Positions 35,701-45,594 of a stretch of 64,000 bases of DNA are shown here, piece after piece. A model generated the notes under the pieces. That model worked only from the letters and a program-made list of their open reading frames with translations, searched no databases and had not been told where the DNA came from. The position numbers were made by a program, and so were the translations under genes. The stretch is from Channa striata (lineage: Eukaryota; Chordata; Actinopteri; Anabantiformes; Channidae), in NCBI GenBank assembly GCA_033026295.1, contig CM065176.1:2802501-2866500 (forward strand), in the 5' to 3' direction. Each line of letters begins with the position of its first letter. Positions within the stretch are counted from its first letter, which is position 1.

Positions 35701-38700
35701 ATGACCTTGTTGTAAATTGGCGCTATATAAATAAAGTTGAATTGAAACCACAATTTACCTGGTGTGACACTACTAGCCGTGGCAGGACTAGCTGTTGTAA
35801 TGTCAGCGTAGCGAGCAAGAGTGGACATTGCAGACTGGCTGATGAAGGGTTTCAGGCAATGTTTGTCCCTGGACAGGATTCGAACCGTTTCCAAGCAAGC
35901 CAGCTGAGAGGAGGGCTCCAAATCCTTGTTCAGAAAGTCAAGGACCAGTTCTGCTAGACGCTGCATTACACAAAACAAGAAAGTTACAGTAGGTTTGAGA
36001 AAGTTAAAAGGTTACAAGGTTCGTGTATAACTGGATCAACTCCGGACCTCCACGTCTTTGCATTAGTGGTCATGCTAAAGTCTGTTGCTTAAGTGTACAG
36101 AGGTTAAATACTTGGGCTCCCAACATTTGGATAAAACTGAAGAATTGTGAAATTAGAGGTAAAAGATGTAGAAGTTTAAGAATACCTTCCTGTCCTGCTC
36201 TTCTTCCCTGCTGAATGTAAAGCAGTGGTTCATCTGAAAGATTTCAAACAGAAAGGTTAAAGCCAAAGAGATGAGCTGAAGAAGGCTGACTGAAAAGACA
36301 AGAGGAGAAATACGTTGTGTGTGTCTGAAGAGAAACACGTTCTGGGATTGACTGACCGACTGCGTTTACTGTACCTGCACTCGAGTGTTTTTGTTCTTCT
36401 AAAGAGAAGATGGTAACACTTACTGATAGTGGTCGTAGACCTGACCCTGATCTGCCTGCCTCCACTCATTCTAATGTGTAAATGCAAATGTCAGAGTGAA
36501 ATGCTGCTTATACCAGACACTTTTGGAGCGTCCAATAGTTATCCTGAGAATACAGAGAAATGATCAGTGTTCGTCGCTTCTTTTGTCCATGCTGGATGCC
36601 CTCTGTCTTCCTAAACCAATGCTTTCTCCTTACTTTGAGAAAATAACAGGGAGAGTTTTCTCATCGGAAACCTTTTCTCTTTTGCCACTTGAAGAGAAAT
36701 GGTGGGGAGACTCTGTTCATTGCTTCTAGTGTGTTAATATAAGTCCTAATATCATTTATTACCTAACACAATCCGGTCATGTTTTCTTTCCTTGAAAAAG
36801 ACCAGTTACAGTCTTTGACTTTTCTGATTACACAAAACCACAGGAAATTGTCAGTTATATTATCCCAGGACAGGCTTATCCCCGTCCCATGTGGTGAACA
36901 GGAGCTGCTGTAAACAAACTAATGCGATGAGGGGGAGGTTTCAATCAGTTTGAAGTTTTTGATTGCAGTTATATACAGTAGATGGTCTGCACTTCTTCAC
37001 CTACTGGTACTCAAAGCACTTTACACTGCTTCTTTTTTCACACACACACACACACACACGCTCATGCACCAAACTGGGAGCTGTTATGCACCAGGAGCAA
37101 CTACGTTGGGGTTCAGTGTCTTGCTCCAGGACACTTTGACACGTGACTGGAGGAGCCGGGGATCGAATCGACAACTGTCGTGCATTAAAAAAAAGTTCCT
37201 TCACTTTTTTAAATGTTGTTCTGCAGCATGATACTAAAATTGCTTACATTTTTTTTGGGGGGTGGGGCTTTTTTCATTACATTTACATTACATTTAGTGA
37301 TATACACTCAGTACTGCTCCCTGACCATATTTAAATGGATATGCATCTTTAGTAACTCTCTGTTATAAACAGTTGTAATTTTATTTGTGTGGGATCAGAT
37401 CCACCACACTGGTCAGTTGGCTCACAAGCTTACCTACCCCGCCCTCTGCCCTCTGTAGTTTGGATAAAATTGCCAAACTGAAATTTATCAAATCTTTAGC
37501 TCAGATCTGCAGTTTTTGAAAACACATGTGAACTGTATGACTTCAGGAAATTAGACACACAAAATGTGGCGTCTGCCCACGTTGAATAAAAACTGTAACT
37601 ACAAGAATTAATTTTAGTTGGCAAATCCAAGTAATTCACAACTTTAAGAATATTCACACTCAATTTGCTCGAGTGCGCTGAATTTCCATCTGCAAGCTAG
37701 ACATTAATAGCCTTGATGGTTACAGCTAGACAAGTAGCAAAAACAGGATTTGTCATTTACCTCACACAGAAAACAAATCTCTAGAACAGCTTCTTCCACC
37801 TACAGAACATTAACAAAATTAGGAGCATCCTGTCTCAAAGTGATGCTGAAAAACTGGTCCATGCATTTGTTCCTTCTAGATTGGACCACTGTAATTCTCT
37901 ACTTTCAGGCTGACCCAGTAACTCTCCAAAAAGCCTTTAATTAATCCAAAATGCTGCAGCAAGATTACTGAATGGGATTGGTAAGACAGATCAACAACCA
38001 TTTATACAAAATAGAAGATAACAGCACTCCCTATGGTCACATGTCTTCATGGTAAGAAAATGGTCCTATTTGCTACCAAACACTCTGTCCTATTTGCAGA
38101 GAATCCAAATGTGGCCAACTTTAGTTTGTGAGTTATTGTGCTTTCAAAAATAAAAATCATTAAGACTATTTATATTTATGGACGTTTGTTTGACCACTGA
38201 ATAAACATTTTGGATTTCGCTTTTGTCTTGGGTGTAAAAATAAAAATCTAATTTTAGTCTTTTTTGCATGTCTGTGTGTAGGAAGAATGTTTTTAAAAAA
38301 TTAAACAGGATGTGAAACTTCAATGGTTCAGAAATGCAATTGCACACAGACTGGTTCACAAGACTGAGAAACGAGTGTTGAAAGACTGACACATTTTAAA
38401 AAGAGCGGGACCAAAAGACACACGTTGCCTGTTTTACATGTGCTCTCTGGTAATATGGCTCCTGAAAGGAAATTATTCTGGAGCATTTATAAGTCAAGGT
38501 GTAAAATCTAATTTAGACCCAAGGTAGGTAACAGAGAGTGCAGATTTTATATGCTCAACTGCAGGACTAAGCTGCTACTTTTGGTGAGCTCTTTAGTGTT
38601 ACAGGATTGGACATGACTATTTTTGTATCCGACCAACTAATCTCATTGCCTTCGAGTTCAACCCCGGCACAACTTAACTCTCTTTAGCTTTGGGGAAAAA

Positions 38701-39833
38701 CACTACTGCTCACTCGTGGTTAGCAGGCAGTAATGTCACTGACCTCAAGTGGCATTAAAACAAATTAAGGACTTACTTTTAGACTGAGGCCACTATTTTT
38801 GTGTACCTGTTAAAGTGGATCAAACTGTAGGGCACATTGTCCGGTCTGGGACACTAAAAGTAAACTTTGGGTATAGGGGCAATACATGACAAACAGAAGC
38901 CACTCTTAAGAGAGGCTGACTCTATGAACAGATAATCACTCAAAAATAGCAAACATTATCATATGGCTGTCAGCCCACATAACCACACAGAAATACCTTT
39001 TCACATTGCTCTGTCTTAGGTTTAATATCTTTCTTTGACTCTACTGACATCTAGTTTGATTAACATAATCTCCCAGGTGTCCATAATCTTCTCATCATAA
39101 AGTTGCCATGTTTGCAGCCAAGCAGTCACAACCCTGCTGTCTTTGACTAAAAATGCTGACGTTCTACAAATACCAAACCTGAATGCTAAACACCTCGACA
39201 ACTGCTACAATGCTGAACACCTATTCCTGTTCCCTTTAAATCACATTCAGTTACTGTAACTTCAAACAGTTGGAGTAATATTCGAACTCTATATGTTGGT
39301 TGGTAAAAATGCACTTGACTATTTTTTTCTTTTGTTGGATATCTTCCGATCTGAGATCAAGAGCAGGGAAAGACCAAAAACTACCTTTAACTTTACAATG
39401 TAAGTTTGTGGATTTTGGGACAATTTAATGAACATATACAATCACTAAATTATACATTAGTTCATTTATCACTTGGATGTTGCTCTGTACCAAGTCTGGA
39501 CTTCTGGGTTGAGCTCTGTTACACTGTAAAGAACAAACAATTAAAAGTGGTTTGATGACAAACGACTTCTGAAAGCATCAAATCATCCCCTACATCTTCA
39601 ATCAAAATGTCTTTCACCAAAGGTGACAGGCTTCCTCCTCCACCATCCCGTGAAGCGTTTAAGTGTAAAGCTGCCGTGTGTGCGCTGCTGACCACGCCGA
39701 AGCGCAGGCTCTTTCTGTGTGGACACAGTGAGGACACCTGCTTTGTTACCTCCGTATTATAGCTCTGTAACGCCGTCCGAGCGCTGTCCTCGTCCCCGCT
39801 CTCCATCTGCTCTATAACGGCATTCAACTCCAT
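17732..39833 (-). CDS. ric8a: Synembryn-A-like G-alpha chaperone / exchange factor
   Basis: RIC8 proteins fold nascent G-protein alpha subunits and stimulate nucleotide exchange in the cytosol. Fourteen exons join in phase on the minus strand: 39833-39750, 36233-36186, 35960-35759, 34401-34250, 34053-33973, 33889-33790, 33551-33364, 26000-25909, 25825-25675, 24313-24218, 24123-23979, 22019-21875, 18238-18119 and 17873-17732 (TAG). Product 581 residues; human RIC8A is about 530. The ATG at 39833 has A at -3 and G at +4; the frame continues upstream only to a GTG. Family signatures: MELNAVIEQMESGDEDSART at the start, LETVRILSRDKHCL (exon 3), VNLLGNLPLPCLDVLL (exon 9), VLPPLRDVKNRPETG and NKLVRLMTHIDTDVK (exon 11), FIKYTGYGNAAGLLAARGLL and SEDEDSETEEY (exon 12), PMEGMTEEQKEYEAMKLVSM (exon 13). 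The last segments fit RIC8A better than RIC8B. Exons 5-7 are divergent. Confidence 0.88.
18492..18643 (-). mobile_element. L2-type LINE 3' tail
   Basis: Reverse complement of the common tail: 'caacttatttatatagcgcc', 'aatttacaacagggtcatcc' and 'cccccttgagcaag', then 'ggagaggaaaaact'. Lies in the ric8a intron between exons 13 and 12, in ric8a orientation. Confidence 0.8.
18644..21874 (-). other. ric8a intron between exons 12 and 13
   Basis: The remainder of a 3.6-kb intron. It carries SINE scraps near 19325-19440 (plus; 'atgtcaaagtgtcctttggc') and 19990-20090 (minus; B-box-like 'aaatcgaaccaacaaccctg'), and the LINE scrap at 20400-20745. No additional exon was found. Confidence 0.55.
20400..20745 (+). 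mobile_element. L2-type LINE fragment, reverse transcriptase C-terminus
   Basis: Plus-strand translation gives NSDKTEVIVLGPKSLINMFS, then LAPSSTARNLGVIFYQDLL, a typical post-catalytic L2-like segment. After that it is truncated and frameshifted. Antisense to ric8a. Confidence 0.8.
22838..23120 (+). mobile_element. L2-type LINE 3' end
   Basis: Starts in the last coding part (RISKRRMGGRGFYLSSSSAV) and runs through 'gaggtttcttccgttaaagg', 'gctcaagggggatttttt' and 'taaataaagttgaattgaat'. 5' truncated. In the ric8a intron between exons 12 and 11, antisense. Confidence 0.85.
23421..23827. mobile_element. Candidate non-autonomous DNA transposon (MITE)
   Basis: Imperfect terminal inverted repeats: left GTGGCCCTGAGAGCACA and right, read inward, GTGGCCCTCTGAGCTCA. 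The 407 bp between have no transposase. No clear target duplication is seen, so the class is undetermined. Close to ric8a exon 11. Confidence 0.5.
24314..25674 (-). other. ric8a intron between exons 9 and 10
   Basis: AT-rich intron with no recognised repeat family and no supported exon. The open frame at 24762-25034 on the plus strand is not conserved-looking and has no splice context. Confidence 0.5.
26233..26490 (+). mobile_element. L2-type LINE 3' end, internally deleted
   Basis: A short coding scrap ('cttaactcagataaaattga') joins directly to the tail 'ttccgttaaagggagttttt', 'gctcaagggggatttgttgg', 'gcgccttgagattac'. Antisense to ric8a. Confidence 0.8.
26746..27632 (-). mobile_element. 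Tc1-like transposon, defective deletion derivative
   Basis: Ends are CAGTGGTGTGAATAAGTGTT at left and, read inward from the right, CAGTGGTGTTTGCCCCC. TA stands at both outer borders (26744-26745 and 27633-27634). The minus strand encodes a Tc1 transposase start MPRSKDIQKQIRKRIIKIYQ with a helix-turn-helix (GYKAISKALGLQRTTVRAII) at 27431-27207. A displaced C-terminal part (VWGWFGVSGPGRVAVINGT; TSEWLKKNRMETLEWPGQSP) lies at 27047-26811. The catalytic QQDN-type motif reads LQQGNPKQTT, and the middle is deleted or frameshifted, so it cannot act. The right repeat lacks about nine bases present at the left. Confidence 0.9.
27640..27870 (-). mobile_element. Tc1-like terminal scrap joined to an RTE/SINE-like scrap
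   Basis: The text 'ggtacttagtaatgcccccttt' to 'tagccagctaaaaatcttta' resembles the antisense end of another Tc1-type family. From about 27822, 'ggggttgccacagcg' resembles an RTE-linked fish SINE tail. Both are short, so assignment is tentative. Confidence 0.4.
27885..28866 (-). mobile_element. L2-type LINE: reverse transcriptase C-terminus and 3' end
   Basis: On the minus strand it begins at the catalytic box, which reads YAED at 28858-28847 instead of YADD. It continues with SLTDCLLNIKSWLS, then SRLDYCNSLVFGLPEKLHKF and VLQQLHWLPITYRIHYKMLV. The 3' end ('ggcgcctttcatgacactca' on plus) is at 27885. It is the 3' part of a nested stack; the matching upstream parts lie at 30425-31085 and 32590-32990. 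Confidence 0.8.
28870..30330 (-). mobile_element. Rex1/CR1-like LINE fragment (endonuclease scrap, RT domain)
   Basis: The open frame 29892-29365 reads VRRALRKTKARKATGPDHHS, then NYRPVALTSQLMKSMETIVL and VRVMFFDFSSAFNTIQPSLL, a non-LTR reverse transcriptase with its FDFSSAFNT catalytic box. Upstream (30290-30150) a scrap reads AESDKRKGGGLRVFVNNR, as in the endonuclease domain. Downstream sequence to 28870 is degraded RT. It interrupts the L2-type LINE. Clade assignment is from memory of the family and tentative. Confidence 0.75.
30425..31085 (-). mobile_element. L2-type LINE: N-terminal reverse transcriptase part
   Basis: Minus-strand translation reads SKSSTCQFDPLLTVLVKETV, then LKTAAVSPILKKPVVDPNGL, LRPIPNLLFFSKILEKNIAS and HLTHNNLYEQFQSGF. 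These are the typical order and spacing of L2-like RT before the catalytic core. It then degenerates toward 30425, where the Rex1-like fragment begins. Confidence 0.8.
31131..31350 (+). mobile_element. tRNA-derived SINE, family 2
   Basis: Contains 'caccaatcccacagtccttg', 'gagcaagacactgaaccccc', 'agttgctcccagtgagtgtc' and the tail 'aagcactttgagtaccaaca'. The B-box region is shortened. It lies within the LINE stack, in opposite orientation. Confidence 0.8.
31390..32580 (-). mobile_element. Rex1/CR1-like LINE fragment, internally deleted
   Basis: The minus strand has an endonuclease end and linker at 32268-31870 (VIVLGDNLSHQFPKYKQFIK; CPTREERVLDHCYTTISGAY). It is then joined to a late RT segment at 31637-31420 (SWITGFLTDRRQFVGLGKHV; STGSPQSCVLSPLLFFLYTS). 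The region that should lie between is missing. It may be the same insertion as 28870-30330 or a second copy. Confidence 0.8.
32590..32990 (-). mobile_element. L2-type LINE: endonuclease part
   Basis: The minus strand at 32925-32731 reads YREKRTLSPVAIPASLSFES, then IATVYRPPKPNKEFLNNL. The VYRPPK box is typical of the apurinic endonuclease domain of L2-like LINEs. This is the 5'-most recognised part of the interrupted L2-type element. Confidence 0.7.
33045..33300 (-). mobile_element. tRNA-derived SINE with RTE-like tail
   Basis: The minus-strand head GGTTGGTGGCTCAGTGGTAG with AGCATTGGG supplies an A box, and GGGCTTGAATGCC a degenerate B box. The tail has 'ggtgccgctcccaagcctgg' and 'tcgtgccaaatgaatcc'. 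It lies about 60 bases downstream of ric8a exon 7 (ends 33364), in ric8a orientation. Confidence 0.7.
34930..35752 (+). mobile_element. L2-type LINE 3' part abutting ric8a exon 3
   Basis: Coding scraps NSEKTEVIAFGPKSLRNRFS and NHITTLDDITLVPK are followed by the full tail, ending 'aaataaagttgaattgaaac' at about 35748. The 5' splice site of ric8a exon 3 (GT at 35758-35757) is only about ten bases away. Antisense to ric8a. Confidence 0.88.
36962..37178 (-). mobile_element. tRNA-derived SINE with internal CA repeat
   Basis: Reverse of family 2: 'tagatggtctgcacttcttc', 'tggtactcaaagcactttac', a CA run at 37040-37059, 'ttcagtgtcttgctccagga' and 'ggagccggggatcgaatcg' (B box on minus). Lies in ric8a intron 1, in ric8a orientation. 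Confidence 0.8.
37760..37990 (+). mobile_element. L2-type LINE scrap
   Basis: Plus-strand frames give HRKQISRTASS, then a frameshifted 'gtccatgcatttgttccttc' and 'agattggaccactgtaattc' (the RLDYCNS box) and 'caaaatgctgcagcaagatt' (QNAAAR). Antisense to ric8a. Confidence 0.65.
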
Positions 39834-40135
39834 GTTCACCGGCGTCCGCTCCGAGCTGCTCACCACGGAGGTCGTAGTCACCGGTTTGCTTTATCTCCAC
39901 CCCCGGAATCCGCAGCAACCAGCAGCGAGAGGCGATTAACCGCGAGGATTTGGCGTTTGTCCGGGACACTGACATTAACAATAAATAAAATATAAATACA
40001 CGAAATAAATGACATAACACTACAGCACGCTTTGATTTATTTGTTTTAGCTAGATTTATTTCGGAACTCCTGGGTCAGTTGGGGGACAGAAGCACAAGCC
40101 AAATTACACTTACTACATCCGGTTTGCACAATGAT
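39650..40135 (-). promoter_or_regulatory. ric8a promoter / 5' end
   Basis: The sequence around exon 1 (39650-39970) is markedly richer in G, C and CpG than its surroundings. Upstream, the minus strand carries ACCGGATGT at about 40110-40122, an ETS-type site common in TATA-less housekeeping promoters. No TATA box was found. The exact transcription start is unknown. Confidence 0.5.
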
Positions 40136-40236
40136 TTCCCTTACCTAGAAATAAATCAAATAACAAAATAAGGGGAAACTTTTGTGTTTTCCATTTTTTA
40201 ATTTTACCTGAGAGTTATGGAGATGGCAGCAGCAAA

Positions 40237-41065
40237 AGGAAGTTTTACATTTAGTCATTTGGCAGATGCTTTTATCCAAAGCGACATACAAGTGAGGAAA
40301 CAAGCAAGTAAAATCTAAGTTAAGGAGGAAAACATCGAAGTGAAGTGCTATCAAAGAAGGTTAAGGTTTCATGAGATGCAAGTAGAGATCCTGAGCTGAA
40401 GAGTTTTCCTTGGTGTCTTCTGTGTGGCGCAGTGGACGGGATTGCAGACCTGAATGATTGAGTTTAAGTAAGCCGGGGCTGTTGAGTTGACCACTCTGTG
40501 GGCAAGACACAGAGTTTGAACTTAATCCTTGCAGCCACAGGAAGCCAGTGCAAAGATCTGAAGAGCGGAGTGACGTGAGTCCTTTTTGGCTGGTTAAAGA
40601 TAAGGCGTGCTGCCGCATTTTGGATCATCTGCAGGGGTTTGGTTGTGCATGTCGGTAACCCCATCAACAGCGCGTTGCAGTAATCTAGACGAGATATGAT
40701 CAATGCCTGCACAATGAGTTGAGTCGTGTACTCAGAGAGGTAGCGTCTGATCTTCCTGATATCGTAGAGAACGAATCTACTGGACCTAGAGACTCGGGCA
40801 ATGTGTTCCATGAAGCTCAGTTGGTCGTCAATGATGACCCCCAGATTGCTGGCCGACTTAGCGGGAACAATCACTTTGGATCCAATGTTAATGCTGATTT
40901 TGTGCTGCGTCAACAGTTTGGCTGGGAAGACTAGAACCCCAGTCTTGGAGATGTTGATCTGAAGATGTCTTTCATCCAGGCAGAGATGTCAGAGAGACAG
41001 GCAGAGATGCGTGTCGAGACAGTAGAGTCGTTTGGCGGAAAGGACAGGAAGAGCTGCGTGTCGTC
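40237..41065 (-). mobile_element. L2/CR1-like LINE, 5' truncated, with 3' tail
   Basis: The open frame 40913-40464 reads VPAKSASNLGVIIDDQLSFM, then LIVQALIISRLDYCNALLMG, IQNAAARLIFNQPKRTHVTP and SLHWLPVAARIKFK: the end of a non-LTR RT protein. The 3' end near 40237 ('catttagtcatttggcagat', 'ttatccaaagcgacatacaa' on plus) is a very common fish LINE tail. Similar tails lie at 58553 and 60050. Just upstream of the ric8a promoter. Confidence 0.88.
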
Positions 41066-41069
41066 CACA

Positions 41070-41182
41070 TAGAACCTTCATTATACAGCAAGATAATGAG
41101 CCAAAACAACCAAAGGAGTTCATCAGGGGAAAGAAGTGGCAGAGTTTAGACTGGCCAAGTCAATCTCCAGACCTCTAGAGCA
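41070..41182 (+). mobile_element. Tc1-like transposase scrap
   Basis: Plus-strand reading gives IQQDNEPKQPKEFIRGKKWQ, then SLDWPSQSPDL. The QQDN and WPSQSPDL boxes are the catalytic-domain landmarks of Tc1-type transposases. Only this piece remains. Confidence 0.8.
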
Positions 41183-42219
41183 ATAATTTCTAAAATATTT
41201 GAATGCAGAACATCTTCTTCTTTATCTTCCTATTATTAGCAACAGCAGTAGTAGTAGTAGTGAATTTGATATTAGTGTTACTAGTAGTAGAGGTAGTTGT
41301 ACCATTTTTCTTTTCTTTTTTTAATTATATTTGTATTTTATTATAGGGAAAGAAGGCACGTTCTTGAAATGTATGACTTTAAATCTGATTATGGGTCTAC
41401 TAGAATACGAATCCAAAGGTCTAATCCTGTGACTATGTGCCTGAGTGTTTTTTTTTTTCAAGCTTCAAAATTCAGAGCAACTGCAGCATTTCAGAATAAA
41501 TGTTGGACTTGAAAACCTGACATTTCTCAAAACTTGTACATTAAAAACGAATATTTAATGCATGAAAAAATACAACATAACTGACATACAATGCATGTCT
41601 TCCGTCTGCTTCCACTGACTGAAACTTCCACAACATTACAAAGAGGCCTCTTTAAAAGAGAGATTCTTGTTTCTATTAGGAGCTTTGACACTGGGTTTGG
41701 ATTGTTCTAAGGAGACTCTAAAAGTCTCAACAAGAACTATAGGACTAATAAAATGCTCTGTTACAAAACCACAATGAATTTTAACATTAAAATACTATTA
41801 TTAATATTCAGACATGAATATTTTCACTAATAACAGATTTAAACCACTGCTTCGTGTGTTAGCAAGCATATTGCAAGTTTTTACATGAAGAGTGCTGTAA
41901 GACAAAAATACAAAGACTTCGGTCATTGTTATTTACATTGGTGCTGGTAAAGATATCTGGAAAAACAACTGCTCATTTAGAATGCTGTCACAATCAATCT
42001 GGTGTCTGGAGCTTTGCATGGCACTTCAAAGACTTCAAAGATCAAGCTTATGAAGACAGAAATTAGTGTATCATTTGGAATAATATGCTTAAAATTTGTA
42101 CACAGATAATGAGCTATTAGAGTATGTGTGACTTACAACTATTTGCAGACTCAGTGAACAGCGTGGTGAACACCCACCTCAATCTGCAGGTGTTCAGACT
42201 TGTCAGTATTTAGGCTAAT
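41183..42219. other. Intergenic DNA, nothing recognised
   Basis: AT-rich, with a short TAG/GTA-rich patch near 41240-41290. No exon, RNA gene or element was supported. Confidence 0.5.
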
Positions 42220-42418
42220 TGTCATGATTCAGCCCCTTATCTCCACTTCCTCTCCTGGACTTTTATTTTGCTGCCCTTTTTCCTCACATCCTGTTCCTGC
42301 TCTATAGTCAACTCTGCCAACTTCACCACCAATCACTGACCTTGATTGTTTTCACCTGTTCCCCTGCCTATTTATACCTGGCCCTCACCAGCTTGCTCCT
42401 AAATTGTCTCTCTGCATG
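42220..42418 (+). mobile_element. LTR fragment related to the 15350-15895 solo LTR
   Basis: Starts TGTCATGATTCAGCCCC and shares 'ctggacttttattttgctgc', 'tcaccacc', 'ttcacctgttc' and 'cctatttata' with the minus strand of the solo LTR. The 3' part is missing and no target duplication can be defined. Confidence 0.7.
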
Positions 42419-43225
42419 AATGAAAGCACAACACCAGGGGTGTTGAACTCCAGGCATTGAGGGTTGCATCCCTGCTTGTTTTCCAGCTTTCTCTCTATCC
42501 CTGTCAGCCTCAACCATAAGTTGGACTTGATAAAAGAGAGGATGAAACATCAAGGTGCTAGCATTGTTGCAAATGAAGAGCACTGCACTGTACTTTTCAA
42601 GCTCAGGAAGGGGGCATTTCCAACATGCTCCAGCAGCTGTTAAAAGCTTGAGATCTATGTACAACCAAAGAAGCTCCATCAAAACACCAGTGGATCAGAG
42701 CCCACAAAGACCAGGAGCAACAAACTGAGCAGCTGGAGAAGACTGCACAGAAGAAATTTGACAGAGCTCAGGAGATTTTCTTCAAGGAGACGGTCAACAA
42801 GATCCTTGATCTGGAAGCTGGACTACTGAGAAGGACCTTTGTCACGGAGCAGGCAGAAGTAAAACTATTTCACATACTACTAGTATGTGCGGAAGGTTAA
42901 AGAGGAGGTTTAAGGATATGAGTCCTAAGGTCGAGGTGGAACATCTGCAAAAGGTAGCTGCCCGAAAGGAAGCGGTGGAGCTACTGTGGGTTAGGCAGTA
43001 GCAGGAGAAGATCTCCCTTGTCTGAGTCAAAGGACTCCATCACGTGCTGACCAGGAAAGAGCAGGAATGGTCAGAGTGGCCGAAAGAATTGAGGCTGGTT
43101 CACTAGGCATTTCTGGCTGGGATCCAGAGTGGTGTGCCCACATGTGATCTTGAAGCCAGAGGATTTGTTGGGTTGCTCTCCAAAATTCACTGAAATGGTT
43201 TTTAACTTCTACAAACATGAATAAT
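42419..43225 (+). pseudogene. Broken coding-like segment of unknown origin
   Basis: The first part (42425-42545) resembles a common fish interspersed repeat ('ggggtgttgaactccaggca'). From about 42664 a plus-strand frame of some 60 codons reads like a charged coiled coil: KDQEQQTEQLEKTAQKKFDR, then AQEIFFKETVNKILDLEAGL. After a stop near 42899, further charged scraps continue in other frames (GLHHVLTRKEQEWSEWPKEL). There are no introns or splice context. It could be a retrocopy or part of an LTR element; the family is not recognised. Confidence 0.4.
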
Positions 43226-44780
43226 TAGATATGACAAGCCCCACTAGACAGGAGCAATGATTTGTTGTGCATGTTTGAAATAATTTTTTTTTTTTTAATT
43301 TTTCTACATTTCTGTAAAGAAAGATAAGCTGTGATGTTATTAGAGAGGTCAGATTTCATGTCTCAAACCAGGGAAATAAACAAGTACAAGACAATAGAAT
43401 AATTATTCTGATGAAGTAAATTGCTGACTTTTTATTTATATAAATTATTTACAATCATTGGTACTTTAATGTTAGTTTTCAAGACTTTTACTCCACTATA
43501 CTGAAGGTCTAATGTTGCAGTTTTTACCAAACACTGCATCAGTAACTATGAACATTCACACACAAAATTTAACTATCTCTGAATGAGTCAAAGACATTTG
43601 GCATACCTGATTAAAACTAGGCTTCATTAGTGGCATGTATAACAATATTGATTGCTTTTAATATCAGTCCTAGTCTTGGCTCTGTAGGCCATGTTTGTCT
43701 TTGAAGGATCAAAACACTGTCTCCAGTCAGGGACCCTATCCACACATCTGAGCAGAATGACACTCCATCACAACACTGGTGCCTCTCTTGTTCCCCGCCC
43801 TGCACTGAAAGAAAATATTATTAATAATGTATTTTTTCATTCATTTTAAGATGATGACCTCAGTGTGAATAAATAGCATAATCGACCGGGCTTCCCTCTT
43901 CATAGTGTGGTCTTCACAGAGCGTAACAGAAATATGAACCGAGCAGACTCCACAAGTTTCAATAAACGACTTCATGAAGAGAAAGAAAATCACGCATTTT
44001 TTATTTCTGCACTGTCGACCTTTGTGCTACGAACTAAAACGTATTGATACAATTACATAAATTTTGAAGTATTATAGAAAAAAAGCTTGCACAACGACAT
44101 TAGTCCATGTTTAAATTAAACGGTGAACAAGAATTATACTAATTCTAGTAATTATAATATACACTGTCCCGTAGATTAACTCGTGTTTTACACTGTGGAG
44201 ATGAAACTGTTAAAAGGAAGCTCGATATTTTCAAAGTAAAGGCTCAGAGTCACACGAACACACTATGGCATAAACTGTTGCTTACAGTCCTTTTGTTCAA
44301 AATATTGTTGCATTAAGTAGCACATCAAATAAAAAATAATAATAAATTACCCACGTTATATTAAAAGAACGTCAAAACTGTAATTTAACTAATTAAATAA
44401 ACTAGATGAGTAAATTTTAGCTTCTGTGAAAAGATTATCAACAGGGGTTAATGTACTAATTGAGATGAAGAACAGCTGACAATATTATAATGAAGTGATT
44501 ATTTATTAGCCAGCCTGTTTGACTCCCAGACGGAAGAATTGGCAAAAAATTTTCAGCTTTGGGCAGGAAACTATTGAAATGCGTTTTGTTTTTGGTACGT
44601 AACATATACAAAATTACGCACGCAGCAAGACTACAAACATATTTTGCTGGAAAATCCACTCACGTCCACTAATCGACCTTCCAGTCTTGACTTGCTCAAA
44701 TAAGACAAATGAATGAAACGACAGTATAAATTCTAATAAAAGATTACGTAAGAAGCAAAAGCTGTAACGCATTGCCAAGC
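43226..44780. other. Intergenic DNA, nothing recognised
   Basis: AT-rich with no supported exon, element or RNA gene. Short minus-strand frames (43805-43617 and 44659-44456) show no family features. Confidence 0.5.
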
Positions 44781-44782
44781 TT

Positions 44783-44990
44783 TTGTGCTTTGAACAGCCT
44801 ACCTGCAATCCCCAGCCTCCCCACCAGGTGTGTCCCTGAGCAAGACACTCAACGCCAGCTCCCCGGGCGCCCATGGCAGCTCACTGCTCCCCCCAGAGGG
44901 ATGGGTTAAATGCAGAGGACAAATTTCACTGTAACTTGTATGTGCAAATGTATATGTGCTCAGTGACAAATAAAGGTTGTTTTAAACACG
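44783..44990 (+). mobile_element. SINE fragment
   Basis: Contains 'gtccctgagcaagacactca', 'ggcagctcactgctcccccc' and 'agagggatgggttaaatgca', then 'gaggacaaatttcactgtaa' and the 3' end 'gacaaataaaggttgtttt'. The polymerase III head is mostly missing. Confidence 0.7.
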
Positions 44991-45594
44991 TCCTCAACTA
45001 AAATTATTAAAACTAAAACTGGTAATATAAACTAAAACAAAATAGACATAAGTCTGTGAAATTAAACTGAAACTAATAAAACCACTAGTATGGCTCGGAT
45101 TAGACATAAAATAATAATATGAATGAAACATTTATTTGTGAAAAAATGTGAAACTATTACAACTTACATTTAATACATTTTCGATGCAATGTTTTTATTT
45201 AGAAACTGTGAAATGTCTTTGATTTATTTATGTATTTATTTTCCCTATTATTTTATTTTCCTCACAAAACCAATGCGAAGTATAATCTTGAACAGGTTAC
45301 TGTCTTTAATACATCACCACCGTCACAAACAATCGCCGTTTGTCAACGTGCTCGCGCTGTGCGAATGTGTTCGATTTCTGATGTAAAGAAACGCGCGAGT
45401 GGGGCTAATTTTATTTCCATCAATAGAGATAAAACCAATAGGATTGTTTAACAAATAACACAAGAAACTAGATATTTTTTTTCTCTCAATAACGGAGTTT
45501 TATTAAATATATGAAGTAAATAAACAGTAAGAATTCCGCTTTTCCGGGCCATGCGATATTTCAGCTTCGATTAATGACGCCTTGAGGTGGCAAG

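Larger units (their letters stand above)
36234..39749 (-). other. ric8a intron 1
   Basis: Holds a reversed SINE (36962-37178) and an L2-type scrap (37760-37990). The stretch 38100-39500 shows no recognised repeat, exon or RNA gene. Confidence 0.5.

Noticed and set aside
39834..39881. Upstream in-frame extension of ric8a
   Set aside because: The extra 16 codons begin with GTG. The ATG at 39833 has a good context and matches the family N-terminus.
40464..40913. 149-codon minus-strand frame as a host gene
   Set aside because: It is the C-terminal part of a LINE protein, followed by a typical LINE 3' tail.
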